Assembly (NCBI RefSeq): GCF_009831235.1
Contig: NZ_WUUL01000011.1
Span: forward strand, 1-64,000
Length of the DNA: 64,000 nt
From: Shimazuella alba
Lineage (GTDB): Bacteria > Bacillota > Bacilli > Thermoactinomycetales > Thermoactinomycetaceae
Direction: 5' to 3'
Shown here: positions 51,777-62,599 of the stretch, piece after piece
Layout of the letters: each line of letters starts with the position of its first letter
How positions within the stretch are numbered: the stretch's first letter is position 1
Notes under the pieces: model-generated
The model's input: only the letters and a program-made list of their open reading frames with translations
The model's database searches: none
What the model was told of the DNA's origin: nothing
Program-made: the position numbers and the translations under genes

Positions 51777-52703
51777 TTGACCCTTTTTGGCCGATTCGTT
51801 TGTCTAACTACGGCTGTCGCGGTTATTTTAACAGGATGTTCCGATGATCAACCTGTAAAATCACAAAGCGATACCAAATCAGTCAAATACACCAATGAAT
51901 TATTTAGTCAATCGATGAAATTGACTCAGGCAAAGGCACTACCCGCTCCAAAAATTGATATGACTACTTTAAAGCAAAAAATAGCACTTGAAGCAACGAG
52001 AATGCAACATGAGACATCTTTTTATCGAGGATCTCGTTATAAGAAACAGGTAGCTCTTACTTTTGATGATGGACCTGATAATAACTATACTCTGCAAATC
52101 CTAGATATTTTAAAGAAAGAACATGTAAAAGCAACTTTCTTTGTTGTAGGAACCATGGCGAAACGATATCCTTCCGTTCTTAAGCGGATTGATCAAGAAG
52201 GGCATATTGTTTCAAACCATTCTTGGAATCACCCTGTTTTAACGAAGCTCCCAGAGGCTGGTGTAATGAAACAGATTGAAGATACCAACAATGTGGTTAA
52301 GAATGTTATTGGGAAGACTCCTCTTTTAATTCGACCACCATATGGTGCTCTCAATAAGAAGTTGGCAAAATCTATTGGCAACAAAGGATACAAATTGATT
52401 TATTGGGATGTAGATACACTGGATTGGAATAACCAAACACCAGAGAAGATTTTGGGAACAGTGAAAAAAGATTTAAAAACAGGCAGTATTATTTTGCAAC
52501 ATAGTGCAGGCTCAAAAAGTATTCAAGCCACTGTCACTGCTTTACCAAACATCATTCATTACCTTAGAAATCAAGGATATGAATTTGTAACAATAGATGA
52601 TATGTTGAATATGCCAGCATACAGCAAAAATTCTGGCCCGAATAAGAAGAAACCTGTCATGAAAAAAGTGCAACCTGAGTCACAAAAGTCTGACAAAAAC
52701 TAA
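51777..52703 (+). CDS. Polysaccharide deacetylase lipoprotein, 308 aa
   Basis: A cell-surface NodB-domain enzyme that removes acetyl groups from peptidoglycan or another N-acetylated sugar polymer. Motifs: TFDDGPDNNYT (metal Asp), SNHSWNHPVL (His pair), RPPYG and QHSAG. The N-terminus TLFGRFVCLTTAVAVILTGC is a lipoprotein signal with lipobox ILTGC. TTG 51777 is chosen because GAGGAG is 9 nt upstream; TTG 51771 is too close. A basic Lys-rich tail follows. A strong terminator comes next. Confidence 0.9.
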   Translation: MTLFGRFVCLTTAVAVILTGCSDDQPVKSQSDTKSVKYTNELFSQSMKLTQAKALPAPKIDMTTLKQKIALEATRMQHETSFYRGSRYKKQVALTFDDGPDNNYTLQILDILKKEHVKATFFVVGTMAKRYPSVLKRIDQEGHIVSNHSWNHPVLTKLPEAGVMKQIEDTNNVVKNVIGKTPLLIRPPYGALNKKLAKSIGNKGYKLIYWDVDTLDWNNQTPEKILGTVKKDLKTGSIILQHSAGSKSIQATVTALPNIIHYLRNQGYEFVTIDDMLNMPAYSKNSGPNKKKPVMKKVQPESQKSDKN

Positions 52704-52740
52704 AAACATATTGTCATCAATGAAAGCAATAGCAAGATGG

Positions 52741-52780
52741 AAAATAACCCCTGTGGAATGAGGGGTTATTTTTTTTTTGT
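52741..52780 (+). terminator. Terminator after the deacetylase
   Basis: AAAATAACCCCT (52741-52752) pairs with AGGGGTTATTTT (52761-52772), and the T-run continues for eight or more bases. Confidence 0.92.
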
Positions 52781-52827
52781 ATATAGAAGAATATGGTTAG
52801 GATACCTAGAAGAAAGGGGTCTTGTAC

Positions 52828-53700
52828 GTGGGTAAAAAGAAACATAAAAGTGCATCTTGGGCACTTCTAATAAAGCGTGTCATCTTTATTATACTGGGAG
52901 CTACACTGGTAGCATTTAGTTTGGAAATGTTGATGGTTCCTAACAAAGTTATCGATGGTGGTGTGGTTGGTATTTCCATCATGCTGTCTTATCTGACAAA
53001 TATCAACCTTGGAATATTTTTGTTTGTATTGAATCTTCCTTTTTTTGTGTTTGGCTACAAGCAGATAGGAAAAACATTTACCATTGCAACCATATTAGGT
53101 GTTGCAGTTATGTCGATTGGTACCGTGTTATTTGCTCATAATCAACCGATTACGAACGATCCATTGCTTGCAGCCATTTTCGGTGGAATTATCCTCGGTA
53201 TAGGAATTGGATTGGTACTTCGCTATGGTGGATCATTAGATGGGACAGAAATATTGGCTATATGGATTTCAAGACGAACGCCTTTTTCTATTGGACAAAT
53301 TGTGATGTTTTTTAATTTGTTTATTTTAGGAAGCGCCGGATTTGTATTTGGCAGTTGGGATCGTGCGATGTACTCCCTCATTGCTTACTATATTGCGTTT
53401 AAAATCATCGATCTTACGGTCGAAGGTTTTGATGAAACGAAAGCAGTTTGGATCATAAGTGATCACCACGAAGAGATTTCGGAAGCATTGTTAAAACGAC
53501 TAGGCAGAGGAGTTACGTTTTTAAATGGCGAGGGTGCCTATACAGGAGATTTGAAAAAAGTTATCTTTTGTGTTGTGACTCGTTTAGAGGAAGCAAAATT
53601 AAAAACGATTGTGGAAGAAATTGATACAGAAGCTTTCTTGGCTATTGGAAATATACATGATGTACGCGGAAAACAATTTGCCAAGAACGATATTCATTGA
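52828..53700 (+). CDS. YitT-family membrane protein (DUF161/DUF2179), 290 aa
   Basis: Five or six helices in the first 200 residues (IILGATLVAFSLEMLMVPNKVIDGGVVGIS is the family opening), then a cytosolic DUF2179 domain (ITRL..LKTIVEEIDTEAFLAIGNIHDVRG type). Members are abundant in Bacilli; their function is unknown, with transport and aminoglycoside tolerance suggested. GTG 52828 is favoured because AAAGGGG is 8 nt upstream; TTG 52822 is too near. Confidence 0.9.
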   Translation: MGKKKHKSASWALLIKRVIFIILGATLVAFSLEMLMVPNKVIDGGVVGISIMLSYLTNINLGIFLFVLNLPFFVFGYKQIGKTFTIATILGVAVMSIGTVLFAHNQPITNDPLLAAIFGGIILGIGIGLVLRYGGSLDGTEILAIWISRRTPFSIGQIVMFFNLFILGSAGFVFGSWDRAMYSLIAYYIAFKIIDLTVEGFDETKAVWIISDHHEEISEALLKRLGRGVTFLNGEGAYTGDLKKVIFCVVTRLEEAKLKTIVEEIDTEAFLAIGNIHDVRGKQFAKNDIH

Positions 53701-53779
53701 TTCGCCTTCATAGACAGGTTGGGTAAGAATGGTCTAAAATGGGACTGAGGCCACAGCAAGACAGAAAGGTAGGCAAACC

Positions 53780-54334
53780 ATGACTACCCAACAACCTTCT
53801 TTACAACAATTACACAAATTATTGCTTCGATATCACCGAAGATTAGGACTAGATCAACAACAGTATGTATTGTTACATAGTTGTATACATTTTGATGATA
53901 TGAATGTGATTGTAGAAGTTACCGGTTTACCAAAAGAACAGATTAAGAAGACATTGATGGAGTTGGCAAACCGGAAAGTAATTGCTTTTACGCCAAATAA
54001 AAATATTGACTTGAATCATTTGTATAGTTTATTGACTATGGTAGCGCAAGATGATATTCCGTTCCGTGATGTGCTGATACAAGAGTATATAAATGAGAAA
54101 GACAATAACGGTAATCATATTGGGCATGTTGAACTTGTTCCGATGAACAGTGGGATAGCTGTAAGGTTGGGAAATGGTACATTTCTATCTAATTCAAGGT
54201 TGAAAGAATTAGCAGAAGAATTCGGATTGTTTGCCGAATCGATACGAGAAGAAGAGATTTGGAAAGTAAATTTACAATTATTATCTCAAATGCAGGATGA
54301 AGAAAAGATAGATAAGATCGTACGATCTGGGTAG
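53780..54334 (+). CDS. Hypothetical protein with DnaD-like winged helix, 184 aa
   Basis: The first ~75 residues (LLRYHRRLGLDQQQYVLLHS; VIVEVTGLPKEQIKKTLMEL; NRKVIAF) fit a winged-helix DNA-binding domain like that of DnaD-type proteins. The rest is mixed: a beta-rich middle (HIGHVELVPMNSGIAVRLGN) and a helical end. There is no membrane segment. It lies 11 nt before ruvC, where B. subtilis has bofC, and is probably co-transcribed with the ruv genes. A weak AAGGTAGG site precedes the ATG. Role unknown; DNA transactions are likely. Confidence 0.7.
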   Translation: MTTQQPSLQQLHKLLLRYHRRLGLDQQQYVLLHSCIHFDDMNVIVEVTGLPKEQIKKTLMELANRKVIAFTPNKNIDLNHLYSLLTMVAQDDIPFRDVLIQEYINEKDNNGNHIGHVELVPMNSGIAVRLGNGTFLSNSRLKELAEEFGLFAESIREEEIWKVNLQLLSQMQDEEKIDKIVRSG

Positions 54335-54345
54335 GAGAAACCACT

Positions 54346-54819
54346 TTGAAAATAATAGGGATTGATCCTGGGATAGCTATCGTCGGCTATTCCGTTTTAA
54401 CTCGAAAAGGCAACAAATTGCATCCGATTGATTATGGTAGTATTGAGACTCCTGCTGGAATGCCGACTCCACGTAGATTAAAAGAAGTGTATGATGCGTC
54501 CAAGCATTTGTTTCTCCTTCATCAACCTGATGTGGTTGCTATAGAGAAGCTTTTTTTTAATCGAAACGTGACCAATGCGTTTACGGTCAGTGCTGCTCGT
54601 GGTGTTATCATGCTGGCTGCGGAAGAGGCAAATATAAAAATCACAGAGTATACACCGTTACAGGTAAAGATGGCTGTGACTGGTTTTGGGAAAGCAGAGA
54701 AAAGTCAGGTGCAAAAAATGGTGCAACGACTCTTGCACTTACCCCAAATACCAAAACCAGACGATGTAGCAGATGCATTAGCAATTGCTATATGTGAAGT
54801 ACATGCAGGGGCTAGATAA
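54346..54819 (+). CDS. ruvC: Holliday junction resolvase RuvC, 157 aa
   Basis: An endonuclease that cuts Holliday junctions during recombination. Catalytic acidic residues are in place: Asp in IIGIDPGIAIVG, Glu in AIEKLFF, and Asp/Asp in KPDDVADALAIA. The TTG start follows TAGGAG. It is the first ruv gene of the cluster. B. subtilis lacks RuvC (it uses RecU), so its presence marks a difference from Bacillus. Confidence 0.95.
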   Translation: MKIIGIDPGIAIVGYSVLTRKGNKLHPIDYGSIETPAGMPTPRRLKEVYDASKHLFLLHQPDVVAIEKLFFNRNVTNAFTVSAARGVIMLAAEEANIKITEYTPLQVKMAVTGFGKAEKSQVQKMVQRLLHLPQIPKPDDVADALAIAICEVHAGAR

Positions 54820-54833
54820 GGGAGCGTATAAAA

Positions 54834-55415
54834 ATGATAGAACGATTACGAGGTGAAATCTTTCTGATCGAAAATGATTATGTTGGAATTGATGTGCAAG
54901 GTGTTGGGTATCAAGTATATGTAGTGAACCCCTATCAATTTGAAGAAGGGAATTCCGCTGTTGTTTATACCCATCATGTTGTGAGGGAAGATGCAGCACT
55001 GCTATACGGTTTTGCCAAGAAAGAAGAAAGAGATTTGTTCCGGTCTTTGCTTGCAGTTTCAGGAGTAGGACCAAAAGCTGCGCTTGGAATATTATCTGCA
55101 GGTTCTCCTTCGCAAATTGTCTCTGCTATTCAATCCGAAAATATTACCTTTTTGACTAAGTTGCCCGGGATAGGCAAGAAAACTGCTGCAAGGTTAATTT
55201 TAGATTTAAAAGATAAACTAGCGCACTGGCTTCCTGCCTTCGAAGACGCACCAAAAGTACAAGCTCCTGATGATCGTCAAATCGTGATCGACGCGTTAAC
55301 GGCTCTGGGGTATGATGAAAAAGAAGCAAATCAATTAGTAGAGCAAAGTTTTGTGGAAAACCAATCAGTAGAAGCTTGGATTCGAGCAGCACTTCGTCAA
55401 AAGGGAGTGAGATAA
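54834..55415 (+). CDS. ruvA: Holliday junction branch-migration protein RuvA, 193 aa
   Basis: It binds four-way junctions as a tetramer and loads RuvB. The start MIERLRGEIFLIENDYVGID, the helix-hairpin-helix segments VSGVGPKAALGIL and LPGIGKKTAARLILDL, and the small C-terminal RuvB-binding domain are complete. It ends directly at the start codon of ruvB. Confidence 0.97.
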   Translation: MIERLRGEIFLIENDYVGIDVQGVGYQVYVVNPYQFEEGNSAVVYTHHVVREDAALLYGFAKKEERDLFRSLLAVSGVGPKAALGILSAGSPSQIVSAIQSENITFLTKLPGIGKKTAARLILDLKDKLAHWLPAFEDAPKVQAPDDRQIVIDALTALGYDEKEANQLVEQSFVENQSVEAWIRAALRQKGVR

Positions 55416-56417
55416 GTGGAGGAGCGGATCATTTCCGCTAAATTAGCCATGGAAGAAGAACAGGTAGAATTTAGCCTTCGACCAAGGTTTTTACGCGAGT
55501 ACATAGGGCAGTCACATGCAAAAGAAAATTTGAAAGTTTTTATTGAGGCAGCAAAACAGCGAGGCGAATCATTGGATCATGTGTTACTTTATGGACCACC
55601 TGGTTTAGGGAAAACTACCCTGTCTCACATTATTGCCAATGAGATGGATGCTAATATCCGTACAACATCTGGGCCTGCCATTGAGCGACCTGGGGATTTA
55701 GCTGCTATTTTAACCAATTTAGAAGCGAATGATGTATTGTTTATTGATGAAATTCACCGTTTAAATCGTTCTGTGGAAGAAGTATTATATCCAGCGATGG
55801 AAGATTTCGCGTTGGATATTATTATTGGAAAAGGTCCAAGTGCAAGAACTGTACGCCTTGATCTTCCTCCTTTTACTTTAGTTGGTGCAACGACTCGTGC
55901 TGGGTCACTTTCATCCCCGCTTCGGGATCGATTCGGTGTTGTTAGCAGGCTTGAGTTTTATACAGAAGAAGAGCTTTCTTTGATTTTGTTACGAACAGCA
56001 GATTTATTGCAAGTTGGGATGAATCCAGAAGGTGCTCATGAACTAGCGACACGTGCGAGAGGAACCCCCCGCGTTGCCAATCGATTATTAAAACGAGTAC
56101 GTGATTTTGTACAAGTAGAAGGCGATGGATTTGTCAGTAAAGATGCTGCTATTGGTGCATTGGACCGCATGCAAGTGGATAAAATGGGATTAGACCAATT
56201 GGACCATCGTTTTCTCAAGTCGATTCTTACCCATTTTCGAGGCGGGCCTGTTGGTTTAGAGACGATTGCTGCTACGATTGGCGAGGAATCACATACAGTA
56301 GAAGATGTAATAGAACCATATTTGATGCAATTGGGCTTCTTGGAACGTACACCACGTGGTAGAATGGTGACTAAACAATGTGCAGATTACTTAGGTATGA
56401 AATGGCCTAAGTCTTAA
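55416..56417 (+). CDS. ruvB: Holliday junction DNA helicase RuvB, 333 aa
   Basis: An AAA+ motor that drives branch migration. Walker A is [12 protein letters not shown], Walker [10 protein letters not shown], sensor 1 GATTRAG and the Arg finger PLRDRFG. The C-terminal winged helix ([15 protein letters not shown]) is complete. The GTG start abuts the ruvA stop codon; AAGGGAG serves as ribosome site. Confidence 0.98.
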   Translation: MEERIISAKLAMEEEQVEFSLRPRFLREYIGQSHAKENLKVFIEAAKQRGESLDHVLLYGPPGLGKTTLSHIIANEMDANIRTTSGPAIERPGDLAAILTNLEANDVLFIDEIHRLNRSVEEVLYPAMEDFALDIIIGKGPSARTVRLDLPPFTLVGATTRAGSLSSPLRDRFGVVSRLEFYTEEELSLILLRTADLLQVGMNPEGAHELATRARGTPRVANRLLKRVRDFVQVEGDGFVSKDAAIGALDRMQVDKMGLDQLDHRFLKSILTHFRGGPVGLETIAATIGEESHTVEDVIEPYLMQLGFLERTPRGRMVTKQCADYLGMKWPKS

Positions 56418-56422
56418 AAACA

Positions 56423-56450
56423 AGAGGCGGATGCCTCTTTTCTTTTTGGA
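56423..56450 (+). terminator. Hairpin between ruvB and queA
   Basis: AAGAGGC (56423-56429) pairs with GCCTCTT (56434-56440), followed by TTCTTTTT. It ends only 13 bp before queA, so it may be partial or attenuating. Confidence 0.7.
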
Positions 56451-56462
56451 GTTGATATCGCA

Positions 56463-57491
56463 ATGGATGTATCTCTTTTTGATTATGACCTGCCAAATGA
56501 ATTGATTGCGCAGACACCAATTGAAGACCGAACTTCTTCCAAATTGATGGTTGTAGGAAAAAAGACTGGTGAACGAAAAGATTCAACTTTCGCAGAACTT
56601 CCTTCTTTTTTACAAGCTGGAGATTTACTCATTCTCAATAATAGTCGTGTCAGACACGCACGGCTGCTTGGCATCAAAGAAGAAACAGGAGCGAAAATCG
56701 AATTGCTTCTCTTAAAACCACTTGGCTCTGATCGATGGGAAGCACTGGTGAAACCAGCCAAACGTGTAAAGCCAGATACCATTATTTCCTTTGGAGATGG
56801 AGAGCTCAAAGCTGTAGCCGAAAACCCCACGGAAATGGCAGGTGGATGGGTGTTTCGATTGGAATATGAAGGAGATGTCGAGACCCTTTTTAGCCGATTA
56901 GGCGAAATGCCATTACCTCCGTATATTCGGGAACGTCTAGAAGATGATGAACGTTACCAGACTGTGTACTCTAGGGAAGTTGGTTCTGCTGCTGCACCTA
57001 CGGCTGGCTTACATTTTACAAAAGAATTATTGGATAAATGCAAAGCAAAAGGGGTAGAAATTGGATACTTGACACTACATGTTGGACTAGGAACCTTTCG
57101 TCCTGTGTCAGTCGAAAATGTGGAAAATCATACAATGCATGCGGAATATTATGAGTTGTCAGCAGAAGTTGCCTCACAAATTAAGAAGGCAAAAGACGAA
57201 GGTAGAAGGGTTATAGCCGTTGGCACGACTTCTGTTCGTACATTGGAGACAATTGCTAATCAACCTGCAGGTTTTCGCGAGACCAGTGGTTGGACAGATA
57301 TATTTATTTATCCCGGTTATCGCTTTCAAGTAGTGGATGCCATGATAACCAATTTCCATCTCCCTAAATCCACCTTATTGATGTTAGTCAGTGCATTTAG
57401 CACTCGAAATATCATGTTGCAAGCTTATAAAACAGCAGTTGACAAGGGATATCGTTTTTTTAGTTTTGGAGATGCAATGTTTATCCAGTAA
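56463..57491 (+). CDS. queA: S-adenosylmethionine:tRNA ribosyltransferase-isomerase, 342 aa
   Basis: It transfers and isomerises ribose from SAM onto preQ1-tRNA to give epoxyqueuosine. Characteristic segments are [21 protein letters not shown] at the start (split here only by convention), [22 protein letters not shown] and [16 protein letters not shown]. Length is normal. It lies with tgt in the queuosine pair of the ruv cluster. Confidence 0.97.
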   Translation: MDVSLFDYDLPNELIAQTPIEDRTSSKLMVVGKKTGERKDSTFAELPSFLQAGDLLILNNSRVRHARLLGIKEETGAKIELLLLKPLGSDRWEALVKPAKRVKPDTIISFGDGELKAVAENPTEMAGGWVFRLEYEGDVETLFSRLGEMPLPPYIRERLEDDERYQTVYSREVGSAAAPTAGLHFTKELLDKCKAKGVEIGYLTLHVGLGTFRPVSVENVENHTMHAEYYELSAEVASQIKKAKDEGRRVIAVGTTSVRTLETIANQPAGFRETSGWTDIFIYPGYRFQVVDAMITNFHLPKSTLLMLVSAFSTRNIMLQAYKTAVDKGYRFFSFGDAMFIQ

Positions 57492-57559
57492 ATTGGAGGT
57501 TGAGCAGAGAAAGCTTTGGTGTATAATGGATATTGTGTATCTCACCAAGAGTTATTTAG

Positions 57560-58711
<1,152 letters not shown>

Positions 58712-58722
58712 GGAGGATACAT

Positions 58723-59109
58723 ATGGGCGGAAATAGTAGTATGATGACCATTTTGTACATTGTAGTTATGTTCGGGCTTCTCTATTTTGTTTTGATAAGA
58801 CCTCAGAATAAACAACGGAAACAACAAGCGCAACTGCTTGCTTCTTTGAAAAAAGGAGATAAGATCGTTACTATTGGTGGATTGCATGGTTCTATCGTGG
58901 ATCTCGATGAACATCGTGTTACTTTAAAAATTAGTGACACCACTCGAGTAGTTTTTGAACGCGGTGCAATTAAAGGAAAAGTATCAGATAAAGGCGAAGT
59001 AGTAGAATCACCAGCAGCGAAAGATGTACCAAAAGACAAGGAAAAGAGATATCTAGAAGGATCAGATGAAGATAAAGCAGTTCAAGAAGAAAAGGTAGAA
59101 ACGAAATAA
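58723..59109 (+). CDS. yajC: Preprotein translocase subunit YajC, 128 aa
   Basis: An accessory membrane subunit of the Sec translocase, working with SecDF and YidC. A single N-terminal helix (MMTILYIVVMFGLLYFVLI) is followed by RPQNKQRKQQ and the GDKIVTIGGLHGSIVDLDE fold. The C-terminal tail is longer and more charged than usual. AAGGAGG precedes the ATG; the terminator is at 59121. Confidence 0.96.
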   Translation: MGGNSSMMTILYIVVMFGLLYFVLIRPQNKQRKQQAQLLASLKKGDKIVTIGGLHGSIVDLDEHRVTLKISDTTRVVFERGAIKGKVSDKGEVVESPAAKDVPKDKEKRYLEGSDEDKAVQEEKVETK

Positions 59110-59120
59110 AGGAAGTAGTT

Positions 59121-59156
59121 AAAAGGAGCTGAGCCTGCATCTCAGCTCCTTTTTCT
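59121..59156. terminator. Bidirectional terminator
   Basis: AAAAGGAGCTGAG (59121-59133) pairs with CTCAGCTCCTTTT (59141-59153), with T-run on the plus strand and A-run on the other side, between converging genes. Confidence 0.9.
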
Positions 59157-59164
59157 GTATAGAA

Positions 59165-59548
59165 TTATCTCGCTGTATTTACCCCAAAAATCCCACCTAA
59201 AGCCCCTATTCCAAATGCAAATATCCCAAAAACAAGTGGATCAACTCGCAACCCAGTATCAAATGCGAGGAAGGCGATCAACCAAATGAATAAGGTATAA
59301 ACAATTCCTTGAAGCCCACCATAGTACCAGCCTTTTTTGCCGGATCTTTTTCCAGATATAAAACCTGCTGACAACAAAGAGATTGCATTTATACAGAAAG
59401 TAATGGTAGGTAAACTGCTCGTTTCCAAACTGCTAAAGCGAAGAAAAAGAGCTGTAATCAGGGATAGTCCGAGTATAAAAGCCCATAAAATTATCTGTCC
59501 AGCTACCATGGGTGAATTCCACCCAAAGCGAAAAGTCTCTTTCAACAT
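59165..59548 (-). CDS. TIGR04086-family membrane protein (YrzE-like), 127 aa
   Basis: Four hydrophobic helices (QIILWAFILGLSLITALFL; TITFCINAISLLSAGFISG; YYGGLQGIVYTLFIWLIAF; FGIFAFGIGALGGIFGVN) and the motif GKRSGKKGWYYGG. B. subtilis YrzE occupies the same position between yajC and yrbG, although here the gene points the other way. Function unknown. AGGAGG lies 7 nt before ATG 59548. Confidence 0.85.
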   Translation of the reverse strand: MLKETFRFGWNSPMVAGQIILWAFILGLSLITALFLRFSSLETSSLPTITFCINAISLLSAGFISGKRSGKKGWYYGGLQGIVYTLFIWLIAFLAFDTGLRVDPLVFGIFAFGIGALGGIFGVNTAR

Positions 59549-59685
59549 GTCCGAACCTCCTAGGTATTCTTGGTACAACCTATGGGATGAGAGCAATTTT
59601 TATGACTCTTTTTTGGAAGTGTTCTCATAGATTCTTTTTCTAAGGTAAGAATAAAAAAGGATTTAAGCAGAAAGGAGTCTCGTAG

Positions 59686-60369
59686 ATGGGTAGTTTATTA
59701 CTTCGGACAATCTTTATTTACTTTTTTATGTTACTGATGATGCGATTGATGGGTAAAAGGGAAATAGGGAAGTTATCTGTATTTGATCTGATTGTCTCCT
59801 TTATGATTGCTGATCTTTCTGCAATGGTGTTAGAAAATCAAAATGAAGAGCTTATGATAGGTCTTGTTCCCATCATTGCCATTGTGATACTACAAATCAT
59901 CCTTTCTTTTGTCATGCTAAAAAGCAAAAAAATACGGCATTTAATTGATGGAGAACCTACCATTATTGTCCAGCATGGAAAGATACTAGATAAGGTGATG
60001 GCAAAAAGTAGATACAATATGGATGATTTGATGATGCAGCTAAGGGAAAAAAATATTGCCAATGTTAGTGATGTAGAATATGCGATTTTAGAGACTTCAG
60101 GTAAATTGAGCGTGTTTCCAAAAATAAAGAAAACACCTGTAACAAAAGAGGATCTAAAAATAAAAAATCTAAAAGCATTTCATCCACCGATCCCAGTTGT
60201 ATTAGAAGGAAAAATATTAGAAGATGGTTTGGAACAGCTTGGACAAAATCGGTTTTGGTTAAAAAAAGAGCTTCGTAAAAAAGGCTACAAAGATTTGGCT
60301 AATATTTTTTATGTTAGTGTGAATTATGAAGGCAAGTTATTTGTGGATGCCAAAGATAAAAAGCATTAA
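59686..60369 (+). CDS. DUF421/YetF-family membrane protein (YrbG-like), 227 aa
   Basis: Three N-terminal helices (SLLLRTIFIYFFMLLMMRLMG and two more) and a cytosolic DUF421 domain with GKREIGKLSVFDLIVSFMIADL and YNMDDLMMQLREKN. Members of the family are found in spore formers (SpoVA-associated relatives and YetF); YrbG sits at the same place in B. subtilis. AAAGGAG precedes the ATG. It ends 4 nt into the converging spoVB gene. Confidence 0.9.
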   Translation: MGSLLLRTIFIYFFMLLMMRLMGKREIGKLSVFDLIVSFMIADLSAMVLENQNEELMIGLVPIIAIVILQIILSFVMLKSKKIRHLIDGEPTIIVQHGKILDKVMAKSRYNMDDLMMQLREKNIANVSDVEYAILETSGKLSVFPKIKKTPVTKEDLKIKNLKAFHPPIPVVLEGKILEDGLEQLGQNRFWLKKELRKKGYKDLANIFYVSVNYEGKLFVDAKDKKH

Positions 60370-61925
60370 TTGGGCAGCACCATCGCAATCCATTTCCCGA
60401 TATATGGTATTCGGTTTACATCTCCCTTTCGAACCAGACTGAAAAGAAGAAGACATATAAAGTAGACTCCAAAACTACAAATGCTTGTCAGTAAAACTTT
60501 TTGAAGCAATGGTGTTCCTTCTTGGTTCACTAAGTAATAAGCGACTGCCCCCATAGTCAGAACAGAGAATGTTAATTTCGATATGGATTTCACATGAAAG
60601 GTTATGGGGACAAATTTCAATATGCTAAAAAAATGAAGCCCAGTAACCAATATAATTCCGATATTGACAGCGATTGCTACCCCATCAATACCTAAGGATG
60701 GTCTAGATGCCAGTAAAAAAATGAGTGGAATCTTTAAGACGGCTCCTATGATTGAATTACGCATGGCAATATTCGCTTGATCCAATCCTTGTAGAACAGA
60801 AGCAAAAGGACCTTGCAAGTAATGTATAAATGAAACAGGAGCGATCAAGTAAATCATATGTGCGATTTCTTTTTTGTGATAGAGTAGTACAGACAAAGGT
60901 TCCGCTAGAATAAGAATAAAGACGGTACAAGGAGCACCAATCAATAGAGATAGTCGGATAGCTTGTTGCAGTCGATGCTCAATTAGCCTCGTTTGATTTT
61001 GGGCTGCTGCTTCACTTATAGCTGGAACAAGAGAAACGGTTAATGCGTATGTGATGAAAGTTGGAAAGAAGATCAGAGGCATAGCCATTCCTTCCAGTCG
61101 TCCGTATAGTGCAGTAGCGACAGATGTGGTGATGCCAGCGATTGCTAGACTATGCGCAACAACAATAGGTTCTAGTGCATATGAAAAGGAACCGATCATT
61201 CTGCTTAATGTAACAGGTACAGAAACACGAAGTACTTCTTTTATGCTTCTTAATAGGTGCTTTGGGCGCCGAAACAAAGGTAATGGTATGTATTTTTCAT
61301 CTCTACGATAACTGATATAGATATAGACCATCCCAACAAATTCTCCCACCACCATACCCACCATCGCACCAGCAGCTGCATAAGCGATGCCAAAAGGTAG
61401 TAAATATTGAGCTAGGAAAATAACGGTAAAAATCCGAACCAATTGTTCTATGATTTGTGCAATAGCATAAGGACTCATATTTTGTCGACCTTGAAAATAT
61501 CCTCGAAAAATAGAAGATATTGCGATGATCGGAATGACTGGTGTTATTGCCAAAAGTGTATAAATCGTTCTACCATCTGTTAACATCACATGAGCTATTT
61601 TGGATGCTCCAAAATAGATAGAAATGGCAATGATTACACTGGTGAACATAACGATAAAGATTGATACAATGAGGATTGCAGGAATACGATCTTCCTCACC
61701 TCGTGCTTCTGCTTCTGACACTAATTTGGAAATAGCTACTGGGATGCCTGCAGTTGTAATCACAACAGCAAAGATAAGGATAGGGAATACCATTTGGAAT
61801 AGTCCCATTCCTTCATCTCCAATAATGCGCGACAAGGCAATGCGGTATACAAAGCCTAGTATTTTTGTAATAAAACCAGCACCAACTAGGATGATCGTTC
61901 CGTATAGAAAGCCTTGTTTGGACAT
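60366..61925 (-). CDS. spoVB: Stage V sporulation protein B-like flippase, 519 aa
   Basis: A MATE/MOP-superfamily polysaccharide transporter with fourteen helices. SpoVB-type proteins move lipid-linked precursors for the spore cortex across the membrane. The N-terminus GFLYGTIILVGAGFITKILGFVYRIALSR and FQMVFPILIFAVVITTAGIPVAISKL are characteristic. In B. subtilis spoVB also lies between yrbG and yrzD, which supports orthology over generic flippases such as MurJ/YtgP. Confidence 0.92.
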   Translation of the reverse strand: MSKQGFLYGTIILVGAGFITKILGFVYRIALSRIIGDEGMGLFQMVFPILIFAVVITTAGIPVAISKLVSEAEARGEEDRIPAILIVSIFIVMFTSVIIAISIYFGASKIAHVMLTDGRTIYTLLAITPVIPIIAISSIFRGYFQGRQNMSPYAIAQIIEQLVRIFTVIFLAQYLLPFGIAYAAAGAMVGMVVGEFVGMVYIYISYRRDEKYIPLPLFRRPKHLLRSIKEVLRVSVPVTLSRMIGSFSYALEPIVVAHSLAIAGITTSVATALYGRLEGMAMPLIFFPTFITYALTVSLVPAISEAAAQNQTRLIEHRLQQAIRLSLLIGAPCTVFILILAEPLSVLLYHKKEIAHMIYLIAPVSFIHYLQGPFASVLQGLDQANIAMRNSIIGAVLKIPLIFLLASRPSLGIDGVAIAVNIGIILVTGLHFFSILKFVPITFHVKSISKLTFSVLTMGAVAYYLVNQEGTPLLQKVLLTSICSFGVYFICLLLFSLVRKGDVNRIPYIGKWIAMVLPN

Positions 61926-62077
61926 ATTGCCTCTCCTTCTCGTTCACATAATCCTTTGTAAATTTGTATGCCTTGTCCGGTTATTCCATGTCAGAAAGTT
62001 ATCAATAAGCAGGAAGCGACATCGTTTATGTCGAATTTTTGCCATACTAACAACTAATTGAAAGGGAAGATAGAAAA

Positions 62078-62368
62078 ATGGCAAAATCATTAAGAGCAGT
62101 TAGTAGCATCCATAATCGACAAGATGTAGAACTCTTGACCGAAGAGGAATTACGTGGGTGTATTGAGGATTTATGTGATAGTAAAGCAGCTGAATTTAAA
62201 ATGTATGGCTATGAAGATGTCACAGGAGAACAAATTTGGGCATGTGTTTCTGAAAGCTATCGACGGGGCTGGCCGAGATTAAATCGATTGGTGAATGATA
62301 TCATGTCTCTAAAAGCTAATCGATTTATGAATTGGCTTATGCTTAGCGTGTACAAAACAGATGAGTAA
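62078..62368 (+). CDS. comN: Post-transcriptional regulator ComN-like, 96 aa
   Basis: A small cytosolic protein of the ComN (YrzD) family, in B. subtilis a regulator of comE mRNA that interacts with DivIVA. The typical core is ELRGCIEDLCDSKAAEFKMYGYEDVT and GEQIWACVSESYRRGWPR. It lies between spoVB and secD as in Bacillus. GGGAAG precedes the ATG, and a terminator hairpin follows. Confidence 0.9.
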   Translation: MAKSLRAVSSIHNRQDVELLTEEELRGCIEDLCDSKAAEFKMYGYEDVTGEQIWACVSESYRRGWPRLNRLVNDIMSLKANRFMNWLMLSVYKTDE

Positions 62369-62380
62369 ATTTTTCCATGT

Positions 62381-62408
62381 GCGACCTATTTACGGTCGCT
62401 ATTTTGGT
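62381..62408 (+). terminator. Terminator after comN
   Basis: GCGACC (62381-62386) pairs with GGTCGC (62394-62399), and a T-rich tail follows. Confidence 0.65.
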
Positions 62409-62479
62409 AGATTTGGTTAATAAGTTGTTTGTACTTCACTAACATAGTGGCAAAAAGAGTGTTTTTAGTGGCTGGAGAG

Positions 62480-62508
62480 ACTTGCCAATCATTGGCAAGT
62501 TTTCTTTG
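62480..62508 (+). terminator. Palindromic hairpin before secD
   Basis: ACTTGCCAAT (62480-62489) and ATTGGCAAGT (62491-62500) form a near-continuous palindrome, followed by TTTCTTTG. It lies about 90 bp before secD, so it could also be an operator or attenuator. Confidence 0.6.
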
Positions 62509-62599
62509 TGAATTTGACAACGTTTATCTGCTGCTGGGATAATGAGAATGTATTTTTATGAATCAACTGTTTTTAAGTGCAGATGAAGGAGTAGAAAGA

